Source of the DNA: Buxus sempervirens
Taxonomy: Eukaryota; Streptophyta; Magnoliopsida; Buxales; Buxaceae
DNA: 64,000 nucleotides
Assembly: GCA_947561395.2 (NCBI GenBank)
Contig: OX387193.1
Coordinates: 15,810,001-15,874,000 of the forward strand
Direction: 5' to 3'
A program made the position numbers and the translations under genes. Below are positions 21,057 to 33,426 of the stretch, one piece after another. Every line of letters begins with the position of its first letter. Positions within the stretch are counted from its first letter, which is position 1. The notes beneath the pieces were generated by a model. The model worked only from the letters and a program-made list of their open reading frames with translations. It did not search any database and had not been told where the DNA came from.

Positions 21057-23210
21057 TTATGGGGGTTTCTTTTCAGAGAACGTGGGAATTCGAAAATTGC
21101 CCCTGTTCTCAAAGGCAAAAGTTGATTTTTCTCCATTTTTGCAAAAATTTTCATCTTTTGCTGGTTGAGGCAAGAATTCCTTTCTTTGTTCAGCAATTTT
21201 CTTCATATTTAGGGCATCATGCTCAGCCCCTGGAAGAAGTGACGTTACTTGATCTGGGACTTGAATGACTGCCCAATCAATGGAAGGCATCTTTCTTTCT
21301 GCTTCTTCTTTTTCCTCATTCTCTGCCATTGCAAAGAATGCCCCGGCTCCTTCTGTAAAATCCTGTTGCTCTCGTGGCAGTGGCTCTGGCTCACCCGTGG
21401 CTTTGGGCAAAGAAGGTGGTTTGGAGGCATTGATTTGGGCCATAAAGGATGCGACCCGGACTGGAGAGGAGTCAATGTCCTCAGCAATCTTGCCGCTTCT
21501 TTTCCTTCCCGAAATGACACTGATCTATTCCTCTACCTCTTCTTTGTCAAAATAGACCTTAATGGACGTCCCTATAAGCGCAATCAGCTGCGAGGGATCA
21601 AAAGTCCTAGGTCCAGAAGAGATGGCCCCCACGAAATTGGAGGGGCCTACCCCATTGTGTTGGGGCAGAGGATTCTGACCAATGTCAGTCCTGGAGGGGG
21701 AGGGTGCAACCGTGTTAAACTGCAGGGTCTTCTGATTGATCAAATCCTGGATGGCATGTTTTAAAGGCCAACACTTGTCTGTAGGGTGTCCTGGTGCACC
21801 CATATGGTAATCACAAGTGATGGAGGGATCAAAATTCTTTCCCTTTGAAGCATTAGGATATGGTTCTTTCAGAGTAACATACCCTGCGTTTAACAGGGTT
21901 GGCAAAAGCTAGGATGGAGTCACTGGAAGAGGGGAAAAGACCCTGTTCCTTCTGGACGCCATCCAAGCGTCTCTCTCCTCTTTCGAAAAGACCTTCCTTT
22001 GGTAAGGTATTGCTTGCTGAGGAACATTGACATTGAGAGGGTTTTGATAGGTGGCTTGAGGTGGCTGGACTAGCCTTGTTGGAGGAGCAGAAATGTTGAT
22101 TTGGAGGGGTTTCTTTGCAGATTGGAGCTGTACCATATTTACATCCCCTTCTTTCATTCCTCCATTCCTTCTTGCTCCATTCCCCTTTTTCTGAGCAAAG
22201 GAGGTAGATGCATCTGATTGGCCGGTTGCGGCAGAGTAGTCGATGATTCTCCCTGATCTTACTCCATCTTCAATCCGATCGGCCACTTGCACTAAGGCGG
22301 CGAAACTGGTGGTAGTCTGACCCACCAGATGATTGTAAAATGGCTGCCCCAGTGTGCCGATAAAGGTGGAGGTCATTTCGGGCTCCATCATTGGTGGCCT
22401 TACTTGGGAGGCAGCTTCTCTCCACCTCTTGGCATACTGCCTAACTGTCTCTTCCCTTCCTTTGCTCATCTTCATCATATCGTACCGATCTAGCACGATG
22501 TCTGAGTTAAAGCGGTACTGAGCTAGGAAGGCATCGGCCAGATCTTTCCACCTCCCGATCTTGCCATGGTCTACAGTCACAAACCACCTCAAGGCTGCCC
22601 CAGTCAGACTCCTTTGGAATAGTTGGATCAAAATGCCGTCATCCTGGCCAAATTGGCACAATGCCCCACAGTAGAGCTTCAGATGGCTCATTGGGCATCC
22701 TATGCCGTCATACTTCTCAAAGTCCGGGCACTTAAATTTGGCCGGTAAGCATGCGTCGGGGTACAGGCAGAGATCTTGAAAGTTGGTACCTCCCAACGTG
22801 TTGATCCCCCTCACTTCTTTCAGTTCCTCTTGAATGGACTCCAGCTTGTCCAAAAATTTTCTTTCGACCTCTACCCTCAGTCTCTCCTTCTCTTTCTCCT
22901 TTTCCCTCTCACATTCAGATTCCTCCTCCCGGATCAGGATAGGCTAGGGGTTTGGCTGAGAGAGTTCGGGTTGAGGTGGGATAGGTTGGACCGGTGGTGG
23001 AAGTTCAGTCTGGGGTGGAGCCTGTGGTGGTGCATTGTGGGATGATGAAGCTTGGTGAACCTGAGCCTGCGCCTGTTGCGCCTGCACCTGAGCCTGAGCG
23101 GCTTGGTTGGCCAGCAAATTTTCCAATAGTTTGGTCATCCCTGCCACTTGCTCTTGCAGTTGAGCAAAGGCCTCAGCCGAAACAGTAGATTGTTCTTCAG
23201 CAGGGTTCAT
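21057..23210 (-). pseudogene. gag of the minus element, interrupted by stops
   Basis: The frame begins MNPAEEQ at 23210 with a Gln/Ala-rich coiled-coil-like segment and a Pro-rich linker. A TAG at 22944 replaces a Glu codon found in the plus copy (PEPILIRE). The gag core follows (KFKCPDF, LKLYCGALCQF, ALRWF, QYAKRWREAASQVRPPM). A second TAG near 21906 again replaces Glu (PSELLP in the plus copy). The variant knuckle CDYHMGAPGHPTDKC follows, then a further break near 21525 and a C-terminal frame ending NRGNFRIPTFSEKKPP. At least three disruptions make it non-functional, but the frame is otherwise well kept, which suggests a fairly recent origin. Confidence 0.88.
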
Positions 23211-23461
23211 GGTGGCAGCTTTTAATCTCTGAGACCGTCGGGGAGCAATGGTTGCAGTAAGAACTTAGTACCTTAGTAAAAGAAAAAGACAAAAGAGAAA
23301 AATGTTAGTACCCCCCTAAATCAATTTTAGACACCTATGCATGCATGCATGTAGGCTTGGTGAACATGAGTTTGGGGTTTTCTTTATATCCATATTTTTT
23401 GATTTTTGTATTTATGGTTAAAATAACCTTATTAAGACGAGGTGATTGATACGAAAAAGAT

Positions 23462-24097
23462 CAAACCTCAGAAATTTTGTTGGAGTATTCTAGGGCCTCC
23501 AACATGTCCCACAGAAATGATATGGCTATAGTAAAAGCCTATAGTCAAATCAAGCATTGGAATTACACAAGCTTCCAAGGGCTTATGACTTGGTTGGTGC
23601 GAAAAAGACCTACCAATATTGGAAAATTCTAGGGCTTCCAACACATCCCACAAAATGAGATGTCCAAAGTAAAAATCCTTAGACAAACTCGAGACTTGGA
23701 ATTACGCAAGCTTCCAAGGGCTTATGCTTTGGAATTAAGGCTTCCACAACCTCCCAAAATTACGCAGGCTTTCAAGGGCCTATGATTTTCTAAATTCAGG
23801 CTTTAGAAGGCCTATGAAGATTTTGAAAAATTCTGGAATTTCAGGCTTCCAGGGTCCTATGAGTTTCTAAATTCAGGCTTTAGAAGGCCTATGAAGATTT
23901 TGAAAAATTCTGGAATTTCAGGCTTCCAGGGTCCTATGAGTTTCTAAATTCAGGCTTTAGAAGGCCTATGAAGATTTTGGAAAAAATCTGGAATTTCAGG
24001 CTTCCAGGGTCCTATGAGTTTCTAAATTCAGGCTTTAGAAGGCCTATGAAGATTTTGGAAAAAATCTGGAATTTCAGGCTTCCAGGGATCCTATGAG
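23462..24097 (-). repeat. Leader hairpin array of the minus element
   Basis: Four tandem copies of a 77-78-bp unit (about 23786-24097) each hold two hairpins. In element sense these are TTCTAAA/TTTAGAA and CTGGAA/TTCCAG around a GCCTGAA-type loop. Before them (23462-23760) are more isolated hairpins with TTGGAG/CTCCAA or TTGGAA/TTCCAA arms, several around a GCCCTAGAAT-type loop. It occupies the same place upstream of gag as the array in the plus element but with different units. Confidence 0.85.
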
Positions 24098-26493
24098 TTG
24101 ATTTTCTGAAATTCCAAGGCTTTCAGATGCCTAAAATATTTTTGATTTCCAGCCTTAGGTGTTTTGAGTTAAAAAGAGACTTAATTTGTCTTTAAGGTGG
24201 TGATTTATTTGAAATTTTCTTTCATTGGATCTTTAAATGATCACTTGCTTGGAATTCAGAGGTTTCCAAGTGACCCAATGAGTTGAAATCTTAAAAGTTT
24301 GAACACTTTATGATTAAAGATTTCTTATTTTTGGTTGGAATTTGTTCCATTTCAAAAGAGTTGAGCTTCTTTTCCTTTTACTCTTGGTTTAGATCCCACT
24401 TTAGGCTTAAAACATGCTTTGGAAGCTTATTGTGATTTCCAAGTTCAATTCTTGAGGTTGAAGTATAATTAGGTTGGTTATTTGAACCAATTTTCTTTTA
24501 ATCATTTACTTCACTTAAGATGGGTTAAGTGTTCAAATTAGGTAAAAAGAGCCTAACATGAGCTTAAACCCCAAAATTTGGTGCTTGACCTGATTTTTGG
24601 TTTGAACCAACTTTTATTTCAACATTTTCACCTTTGAGTTGGATTAATTTGCTCAACTTGGGTAAATCTGTCCAAAGTGACCTTAATCTCTTGATTTGGG
24701 TGAATTTGGAATGTTTTATATGCCATTTATCTCCTTTAGCACACCTGCCCACTAGCCTATACGGCTTAGGGATGAAAGGACCCAGAACTGTTTAATTAGC
24801 AAGGCCAGAATGGGATTTCGGCTTAAAACCGCACACTCAGGATGGTTTGGCTCAAACCGTATGATACATGCGGTTGCAGCGAAAATGCAGACAACTGCAT
24901 ACTCAGGACGGTTTCAAGCCGAAAATGAGATTTTCGATTTGTTTCTTTTTCCAATTGGTTTTATTAGCTTAGTTAAATGCTCAAACACATTGTTCACCAT
25001 TGGGTGGCTTCCAGACTGCCCAAATTGGGCATTTGACACATCAAATGGCATTAAAGGCCCGCTTAACCCTTGGATTTCATGAGATTGCATGGGGATACCA
25101 AAAATATGCACAAACAGATTTCTTATGATAAAAGAAACATGTTACAATACAAATTGGCCTTCAAGGGCATGAATCAAAATAAAATTACAATTTTAGCCTC
25201 CTTGGGCTTGAGAATGAGAATTTTTAAACTAAAAAGGAAAAGACCCTTTGTACCAGCAGCTCCAGGGTGTTCTTCACACACAAATTTCCTGCAAAACAAA
25301 GGATTAGTAATATTCATACATAGGAGGGCCTAGGCTCCCTCCCCAAAATGGACACCCAATGCATGGATTTTGGGACTTTTAGGTGCCTCCTATGGACATT
25401 TGGGTAGAATGACACCTAAGAAGAGTAAAAACTCTCTCTAAGGGCTACACCAATCCTAGGATAACAACAAATTTCTGGGAACAACAAAATCCCCACAAAT
25501 GGCCAACATGAGCTTAATACTTACAAAGTAAAGAGGTTACCACAAATAATAGGTTTAAATTACCTTGTTACCTCATGTTTACCTTCCAAATGGTGTCCAT
25601 ATCATGCTTTGGACCACCTGAGCCATGCAAGACGGCCTTCCCTCAATTACAAACCCTTTCCCCATCGCATTTGGTTTATTTTGGCCAAAAGGGTGTTTCT
25701 CCACCTTCGCGTAGGGGTTTTGGGTTTTGGCTTATTGGCAACTTAGAGCTCAACCTAGTGTATGACCAGAATTCTAGATCCACCATGTCATCACATCATT
25801 GGCTCAAAGTCTCTAAGGTGAATGTTTTCACTTTCGCTTTCCGAAGTAACGACCTCGGTGCGCCAAGCTACACACATTCTTCTTCAACTTCCTATAGGTG
25901 ATAGGTAGGCTGTGTAAGAAAGAAAAAAAGTGCACAAGTGCATTTGAAAAGGTGGGACACATTCAACACAACGTCCCACCCTTGCCTCTCTTTTTTCGCA
26001 GCCATGCAAGCCATACACACCAAGGCATGATATAGAGATCATTTTTGAAGTAAATAAACATGGGAACATCCAAAATAAAAAAAAAAAGAACCTAGCATGC
26101 TTCATCTAAATATGCATTCACACAATCATGTAAACATGGAGGCATGTTATCATATCATACAACAAATAGCATTCAATTATGGTGAGCATGCTTGACATAT
26201 TCAAAACAACTCTCAAAAATCATATCACATGCTCATGACACTAAAGTCCTAATCAAAACATGCTTGTCATGGAAACATAGCAATCTAGCATGGTTTTGAC
26301 TAACTAGGTCTCCTAACATGGTTTTGAACATAACCCAAGCATAGACATCACATACCCTATTGTCATAGGTCAATATTCTCTAAAAACAGATGAACACAAA
26401 CCAAGCATGCTATTTACAAACAAACAAACAGCAAGCAATCAAAAAGATCAACAAAACATGATCAAGCAATCAAACATAGCTCAATTCCAAATG
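24098..26493 (-). other. Leader of the minus element, no gene seen
   Basis: AT-rich leader between gag and the primer site. It contains more isolated TTGGAA-type hairpins (for example near 24250 and 24419) and a multibranch inverted repeat at 24815-24926. Matches to the plus element's leader occur near 25600-25870. No coding sequence is recognised. Confidence 0.6.
24815..24926 (-). repeat. Multibranch inverted repeat (CGGTT family) in the minus leader
   Basis: Outer arms ATTTCGGCTTAAAACC and GGTTTCAAGCCGAAAAT are nearly complementary. They enclose smaller repeats of the ACCG.../...CGGT type with ACTCAG in the loops. The arm motif is that of this element's own LTR hairpins. Confidence 0.7.
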
Positions 26494-26511
26494 TCCCCAG
26501 CAGAGTCGCCA
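26494..26511 (-). other. Primer binding site of the minus element
   Basis: The reverse complement reads TGGCGACTCTGCTGGGGA, identical to the plus element's site, with the same two-base spacer to the LTR at 26514. Confidence 0.88.
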
Positions 26512-28164
26512 GTTGTGAGACATGGATTCGTCATCTCGGATGACTTCCGATTATCGTCACGCGGGGATCGATAAAAATAAGAGTCGCCACCATCCATTTT
26601 AAGGTGTGAATGGACACCAAAAGGTTCATAGATGTCAAATAGAGCCAAAGTAGCTCTAATACAAGGAAAATCCAGAGATTGGGTACGGGGAATTATTTAT
26701 GAGCGGGGGAAGGTGTTAGGCACCCCCACTCATCCGTCTAAGACGGTTACCATATGCTTGCTCATACTAAGAATTATTTTTCTAACAAAATGGGCAAAAG
26801 GGTTCTCACAACAAGCACCATGTATGTGATCATTCCACATGAGAAGTCTAATGAACTTAGACTCTCTTTGGGGATTCATCACTTCTAAAACTTCATGAGT
26901 GAAGGAAAATCAAAGCAAAATTGAAGAAAATCAAGCCAAGGCAAATCTGGAGAAATTCGGTCAAAAGAGCTTGAAAGCTTTGATAAACCATAACTCATTC
27001 AATTTAAATCCAAATCAAATGAAACCAAAGCCATTTGAAAACTGGTATATAGTAGAATATACAGTAGAAAATTCAGCTCGATCCGATTCAAAACTAGAGA
27101 GAAATCCACATCTGAAATCTGCTGTTATAACTCAGAAAAAGTGTTAAGTAGGCATTTTCAAAGCTCTATTCGTGGAGTTTGGCTCAATAAAAATCCATAA
27201 AAATTGGTATGGAGGGAGTATGTAGTGCCATCTTTCCAAAGAAAAAGACCTCACACCAATCTCTATCCGGATGTGACTTGTGTGCTCTCTTGAACAAGCC
27301 TAGAAGACCACAGATGAGCTCTGGACCATGCCAGCGAGCACTTCTGAGTCAACTGAGCACCCAAGACACAAAACAGATTGAAATCTGCTGAAACCAGTTG
27401 GAAATGAAAATAGACTTCTCAAAGAAAACTCAGAAACTAGAATCATAGGAAACGGATTAAAACTGAGCAAATAGTGCACCATCAAGGCGGCAAGTTCAGC
27501 AATCTGGGCTGAACTGTCTTACAAACTTTGAAGAGATGGTGTCAAAAATTGGCTACATGGAAGTGGACGAAAATTTCCAGATATTAAGTAGGCACACCCA
27601 TCTATCACATGTCTTTAGAATCACTCAAAAATTCATCCGGAGGATGAAGTTATAAGTCTTCCAAGACAGGCCATAGATCTGTCCTGTTTTGAAGTTTTTT
27701 GAAGAGGAAACATGGAAACCAGTGCATGTGTGCATGTGGATTCGACCAAAACCTCAAAAATCAACAAAAAACCTTCTCATGAAGTTCTAAATTCATTTTG
27801 AAGCCAATGGATTCAGATTTCCCGTATTGAACATGGAAATCCAAGACCTAGCTTCTTTGATAAAAGATGGTGGAAAGTGTGTGAGCATGTGAAAATTCAC
27901 TCCCTAGGAGAAGGATGGAATCCTTTGCTACTGAGAGCAAGGATCCACATATTTCTCCATGAGCAAGTGCAAAACATCAGAAAATAAACATCCATAGGTT
28001 CAAAATAACCACATAGCATGCTCTTCATCACTTGTAGGTTCTAAACCTAGAGGATCCATTCCACCTTCCTTTTCCCCAGGCTCTCTCTTCACGTTTTACG
28101 GCTAGAGAGGATTCCCAGGTACTTTAGAAGGGGTTTGGGGTTGCAAAACAACACAAAGGCCTTA

Positions 28165-31100
28165 TGTGCGCGCGTGGGAAACGCGGCACGGGGCAAATCG
28201 GAGTCGCCACCGCCTGATGGGGTGCAGGCGGACACCTAGGTGCCTAATTTTGTCTATTTAGGGCTTTGGGTCTGCGGCTTGAGATTCTAAGGTTTGGTTC
28301 TCGGTTGTGGTCTGGGGAAGTCCGTAGACACCCCAGTCCACCCCGTCGGATGACGGGTCCCGTGGGTTCCCTACTTTGAGTCAGCTTTCTCACTTTGGTT
28401 CTCACCCGGTTCCTAATCCCGCATGTAATTCAGATTGAGTCTTGGCGGGACCGCCTGAGTTGGTGTGGGTCCCTTTAGTTGATTTTATCTTTCATTTTAG
28501 GGTTTTCTGAGTCTGATTGAGTGGGCCCCGTTGGAAGGCCCAACCGATGTCCTGAATGGGCTTGAGTTGGCCCGTGTGCCCTTGTGGGCCTCGGCCTATC
28601 CTAGGAGGCCCTGTGGGCTTGGGCTTAAATGAGTTAATTTTCATTAAGGTTTAAGTTGAAGCTTAGGTGTTTTGCATGCAAATGGTGGGCCGGATCGGTT
28701 GGTGGGCCCCTTAGGTGGGCCCACATGGTGACCAAGTAAGCTTAATTTATCTTTATTCAGTTTTCGCCAAAGTGGGCTTGGTCATTGGGCTTGGGGCCCA
28801 TGATCCAGGCTTTGGGCTTTGAAAGCCCAGTTCCTCGGAGTTTAGGGCTTGCACCCTAACTTGGCTTGATTAGCGGGCTTTTGGTGGGCCCGACAGGCCC
28901 TAGCCCGTGGTCTCGGCCAAACCACACAGTTTATGCACTTATTCATATCATGGTTCGGGCGGGCCGCATTGGTTGGGCCCATCCGATTAGCTTGATTCAT
29001 TTTTACTTAGATTATTTGATTAGCATGCATTTGGTTCGTTGGGGCTTGGTGGGCCCCGTTGGAAGGCCCACAAGTGTGCCAGGCTGGACCGGTTGGTCCG
29101 AGTCCCAAGCTGGGTTTCCGGGTGGACCGGAAACCCTGTTGGTTCAGTTGGTTTAGCTCCGAGTCATTCAAAATTCGGCAAAGGATCAATGACATGCAAA
29201 AATCAGGCTTCTGTGTGTATCCGGCCAGTGTATCCGGATACACAGAGCCCATAGGTGATCCGGAGAGTGTATCCGGATATACAGAGGCCATAGGCGATCC
29301 GGCCTGAGTATCCGGATCACCCTGGAATTGGCCTTTTTGGGTTCTGGCCTTTCGGGATTGATCCCAGGGGTTCCCAGGAGTGTGTAGAAGGTCTTGTGGG
29401 CTCCTGGATGAGCCCACGCAGGTTCAGAATTGGGAGAAGCCACACTTGGCTTCTCCTTTTGGCTCTTCTAGCAAACAAATGGGAGTTTGGGGGTGTTGGA
29501 GCATGCTTGCATGACTGACCAGGGCACATATGCATACAAGAGGAGGCTTCACCATGCATAAACAGATGGATAACTAAGGAACTCTAGCATTTGTTATCAA
29601 ATAAATAAAAGCACATCACATGTAACTTAAAGAAATCAGCAGAGAGAACCAAGACAAAGGGAGGAAACCCAAGGCCTGAACCATGTTCTAACAAACCATT
29701 ACCCGTCTCTTAGCGACGCCCAAACCTCCAAGACCTCATACTTTAGCCCACGAAAATTTACAGAAGGGGGAGAGAGGGGGGGTTTTCATAAGGGTACATT
29801 AGAGGAAGGCCAAGGAACATGCTCCTTGAAAGATCTGCCCAAAATCAGCAAACCTACATGCTTAACTTGTGAAAACAGTAAACTAAGTGTGGGAAGAAGG
29901 GAGTTATCCCATTCCCCCAAGGGCCCTACGTGGCTCTCATGCTATAGGTGGCTTAGGGCCATGCAACTGAAGATTAAATACTACTTAGCATGGTAAGAGC
30001 ACAGTTCCATGCAAGAGAAAGGGGAGCATACAAAAATATTTTTAGAAAAATCCCTATTTATTATATGCTGAATACAATGTGGTAGGGAACATACCTGGGG
30101 GGTTCTTGAACCCTTGAGCAAGGTGGAGACACCTCCTGGAGCTTGAACAGCAACTGGGAACTCCTTCTTTAGCACAGCAACTCTCCCTCTCCTTCTTGTT
30201 GGGTTGTGAATGAGGATGAAGGAGGAAAGAAGAGGGTGAGAGTGGTTTAGGTGGTGTGTAGGTGGGGTGGAGGGCCAAAGGGAGCCAAGGGAGGAGGGAT
30301 TCGGGTGAGAAAAAGTGGGAGGAGAAAGCTCCAAACAGCCAAAAAAAGCCAACCCCCGGAAATGAGCTGCTGTTTGCTATTTATAAGCAAACTTAATGTA
30401 TCCGGACTTCAAGTCCGGATACACTAAGGCTCCTTTGTATCCGGACTTGAAGTCCGGATACACTAATGCCCCTTTGTATCCGGTCTTCAAGTCCGGATAC
30501 AAACATAATCATTCGAAAATTAAATGCCGCTGCGGATTTGTCGGGCGATCGGCGCGGATCTCGCGCGAATATCTTGATGTATCCGGTCTTCACGTCCGGT
30601 CATGAAGGGAAGCTAGTGTATCCGGTATATGTGACCGGATACAAATCGGAAAATTACGGATTTGCCCTTCGACTTGACCGATTTGACCGATTCGACCGAT
30701 TTAGCACTTTTGGATATCTACGGATTGCCCCGTGCGAATTTTTGTTTAGTCCTTGAGATTTTTGGATATTCAAGATTTAACCCCCGAGATATTTTGCTGC
30801 GTTGGCTGCCACGTGTGCAATTCCTACGCCACGTGTGCAGTTTCCGGCATTTGCCGCCCGGAAACTTCAACAGCTTATATCTCTTTCATCTGATCTCCGA
30901 TTTGAGCAAACTCAATTGCGTTGAACTCGTATCGGAGCCCTCTATTCAATGACATAGGGTTAAGCACTTGGCACGGGGTTCGAGGAAAAGTCAACTTTCG
31001 GCTCATCCTCAAGTTTGACCGCCCGCAGAACCCTCATCCGGACTCCAATTCCAGCAAACTCAGTTGCGTTGGAACCGTGTCGAGATTCTCTATCCATTGA

Positions 31101-31223
31101 GATAAAGCAAGGTGGCCAACTTTTATCTGATTAAAAGGTCAACTTTCCACCACTCAGGGTTTGACTTTTTAGCCGGGTTTTGCATTTCTGGCTTTTCGGG
31201 AGCGCAAAAATGAGGTGCTTACA
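28165..31223 (-). mobile_element. Solo LTR of family B (3059 bp), minus strand
   Basis: In minus sense it begins TGTAAGCACCTC and ends CGCGCGCACA. It is flanked by target duplication cctta (28160-28164 and 31224-31228). No internal region or second LTR is present, so it is a solo LTR left by LTR-LTR recombination. A TATA box (minus) is at 30377-30385. Immediately upstream in element sense (about 30396-30650) are near-perfect palindromes with GTATCCGG...CCGGATAC arms. The 28165-28330 end matches 1-97 and 34244-34409. It is GC-richer than the surrounding LTRs. Confidence 0.9.
30396..30650 (-). promoter_or_regulatory. CCGG palindrome cluster next to the TATA box of the solo LTR
   Basis: Five inverted repeats begin GTATCCGG. 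Two are near-perfect 25-bp palindromes (arms GTATCCGGACTT and AAGTCCGGATAC); others carry mismatches. A weaker CCGG cluster is at 29217-29325. The TATA box is only about 10 bp away, so this is promoter-proximal. Confidence 0.75.
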
Positions 31224-32459
31224 CCTTACACTACAGAAAGGTAGAAGATGAGAGATTGCTAGAATGTAAAGAAGAAGCTGGAAATGTAAAAGGGCTTTAC
31301 CTTGGTAGCTTTGAACCTTCAGTAGACAATCCAGCAGAGCTTCTCCTTCTTCTTGCAGAGCTTCTAAGCTTCAAATTGTCAACCATTTGCAAGAGGAGGA
31401 CCCCTCTATTTATAGGCCAAGTCAGGGGTAGAAGAGTCTCAAGGGTAGGCCAAAAAGGCCTTCTAGATTATTCCAATTCTCCTCCAAGGCTTGAATTGGA
31501 GTAATTCAGCAAGCTTCGGAGGGTGAAATAGGGAGTTCAGGTCCCTGAGAGAGAGGTAATATGCGTAAATAAGGCTCAGAGATCGAGCCATTTCGCAAAG
31601 CCTTAAAACAGCCAAAACCGTATACTCAGTGCGGTTTCTACACAACCGTTACTCAAAGTGCGGTTCATATACAAATTTAACCAAACCGCACATACAGAGC
31701 GGTTCAATTCAGTTATGCTTTAATTGATTGCTGTCCACGCGGCTCAACGGCCGAAGCTTCGCGAAGCCACGTGGCCGCCAGCGCAACAAGCATGGACCTG
31801 AACCGTGCTGTGTGTACGGTTGCAACCGTACATACAGGGCGGTTGAGACCAAAATTATAAAAACCGCACATATACCACAGTCAGCACATTTTTGGTTGGT
31901 TTTGAGCCTTAGCTGCACAGGCCAGGATTATTTACATGTAATATCGTTTAAGTAAATGTCCTCGTATTTTTTAATCTCCATTTACTTAAGATATTACATG
32001 TAAATAAGCAAACACCCCCCCATTTGAATCCATTAAAAATATTTCCAGACCCAAATTCCAAGTGAATAAAAAGTCAACTTTCCAGTTCCAGGCTAAATTT
32101 CGGTTTTTCAGGTCCAGTAAAAAGATTCAACATGTTGATACGAAGGTATTTGTCAAGATTAAAAATCTCAAAAAATTCATTTATGCAATAACATTGCTAA
32201 AAACCTAATTACCGGGAAAAATTATCTTCAAATCTTGCTTTAAAAAATATTTCATTTTTGGGGTCAAAAGTCAACAAAATCCAACCCGAAAAAGTTTGAC
32301 TTTGCATAAAATATTGAATTTGGGCCTTTTCCTTTGCGGCTTTGGATTCAAATGGGTTAAGGATCTCAAACCCAATGCTAAGAATTGAAAATTCAATAAA
32401 ATATTTCTCTCCTTCAAGATTTATCAAAAATCGTGCAATTTTTGGGTGTCTACACCAAG

Positions 32460-32529
32460 TGTCCGCCTGTACCCCATCAGGCGGTGGCGACTCTGAATTC
32501 TCCCCTGTAGCGTTTCCGACGGGCGCACA
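32460..32529 (+). repeat. Right end of the outermost LTR (family B)
   Basis: This continues the LTR whose preceding bases are 1-97. It holds the CATCAGGCGGTGGCGACT stretch and ends GGGCGCACA at 32529. The next bases, GCACG, belong to the interrupted inverted repeat, so this LTR lies within the left inverted repeat of the giant element. Confidence 0.8.
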
Positions 32530-33426
32530 GCACGTTTTCCCTATTTGCAATGCCCAAAATACCCCTGAATATAAGGGTGGAAAGAGAGGGAAACACGTGC
32601 GTGTTTCCCTCTCTCGTCCTCGTTCTCTCCTCTCCTCTCCTGTGCGAAAAACCCAAACCCAAACCCTCGACGAACGAACACCGACTCCTTTCTTCGCCAA
32701 CGAACGAGGCTTGTTTCCCGAGCAACTTTGCTTCGTCTCCAAGGCTGACGAACCCCCACGAACCCCGACCCATTGTCATCTTCTTCTCCTAAAAACCGAA
32801 ACCCTCTCCTTCCCCCATTCCTCTCTTCGTCGGCGAATGCGGGTGGTTTTCCCACTCAGATTTTCGTCTTCTTCAAGGCCGACGAACGCCGACCAACTTC
32901 CCCCACTCTCCTTCCCCATTGATCTCTTCTTCTCCAAAAACCCCTTCGCTACCTGGACGAAACCCTCTCCTCCTCCATTTGTTTCGCGCATTGTTTCCCT
33001 CTCCATCGTTCATTAACCCTCTATAATCGAAAACCCTTTGTCTGTTTGCACACATTGAGGCATTGGTCGTTGGAGAGCCACTGTGATTGAAGTTTGTCGC
33101 CGTGGGAGTGTTGCCATCGACGACCCTGCTGTTTCATCGAAGTTGGTTTTCGTTGCGGTGTGGAGTGTTGCCGCAGGCAACCTTGTTGTCTCATCGAAGT
33201 TGCTGTTCGTCGCCGTAGGGAGTGCTGCCGTTGGCGACCAGGTAGCTACCGAGTGCCTCCCTTGAATTTGATTTTCCCCCAAACATTTGCATATGTAATT
33301 GAATTTGAATTTGCACATTTGCATATTTCCACCTATTTAAATGGTAATCTTGTTGCAAAAAAGGCTTGAATTTGAATATGGGTTGTTTGCCTTAGCGAAA
33401 TGGGGTTTTTCGAATTTGAATATGAG
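32530..33426 (+). repeat. Left ~0.9 kb inverted repeat
   Basis: It is CT-rich (32580-33010) with degenerate internal copies of a 'catcgaagttg...ttcgt' motif at 33085-33230. It pairs with 53542-54441. The long open frames in it are compositional and are not matched by a conserved frame in the other arm. Confidence 0.85.

Larger units (their letters stand above)
98..32454 (-). mobile_element. Gag-only Ogre/Tat-like LTR retrotransposon, minus strand, with two nested insertions
   Basis: Two LTRs in reverse orientation bound this element: the 3' LTR at 98-2974 and the 5' LTR at 26514-32454. Both are 2877 bp once the solo LTR (28165-31223) and its duplicated 5-bp target are removed. The flanking target duplication is ccaag. 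A primer binding site (26494-26511), a polypurine tract (2975-2992) and a broken gag (21057-23210) follow the expected minus-strand order. The internal region is interrupted by a plus-strand relative (3463-18893). No reverse transcriptase, integrase or protease motif is visible, so the copy is non-autonomous and would need proteins from a relative. The long LTRs, tRNA-Arg-type primer site and long leader fit the Ogre/Tat group of Ty3 elements; the family name is inferred. Confidence 0.88.
26514..32454 (-). repeat. 5' LTR of the minus element, split by a solo LTR
   Basis: The two parts, 26514-28164 and 31229-32454, sum to 2877 bp, equal to the 3' LTR at 98-2974. They differ from it at only scattered bases. 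A TATA box (minus strand) is at 31406-31414, the hairpin cluster at about 31616-31885 and the palindrome at 31928-32008. Confidence 0.92.

Noticed and set aside
21249-21764. 171-residue plus-strand frame
   Set aside because: It is antisense to the minus element's gag, which has the recognisable protein features.
26899-27147. 82-residue frame identical to one at 483-731
   Set aside because: Again this is an LTR copy, lacking any coding signal beyond being open.
29007-29417. 136-residue minus-strand frame in the solo LTR
   Set aside because: It overlaps competing frames on both strands in GC-rich LTR sequence with CCGG repeats, and no family resemblance is seen.
32342-33016. 224-residue plus-strand frame and its overlapping antisense frames in the left inverted repeat
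   Set aside because: It starts inside an LTR, crosses a transposon junction and is CT-biased. The matching right arm does not keep the same frame.
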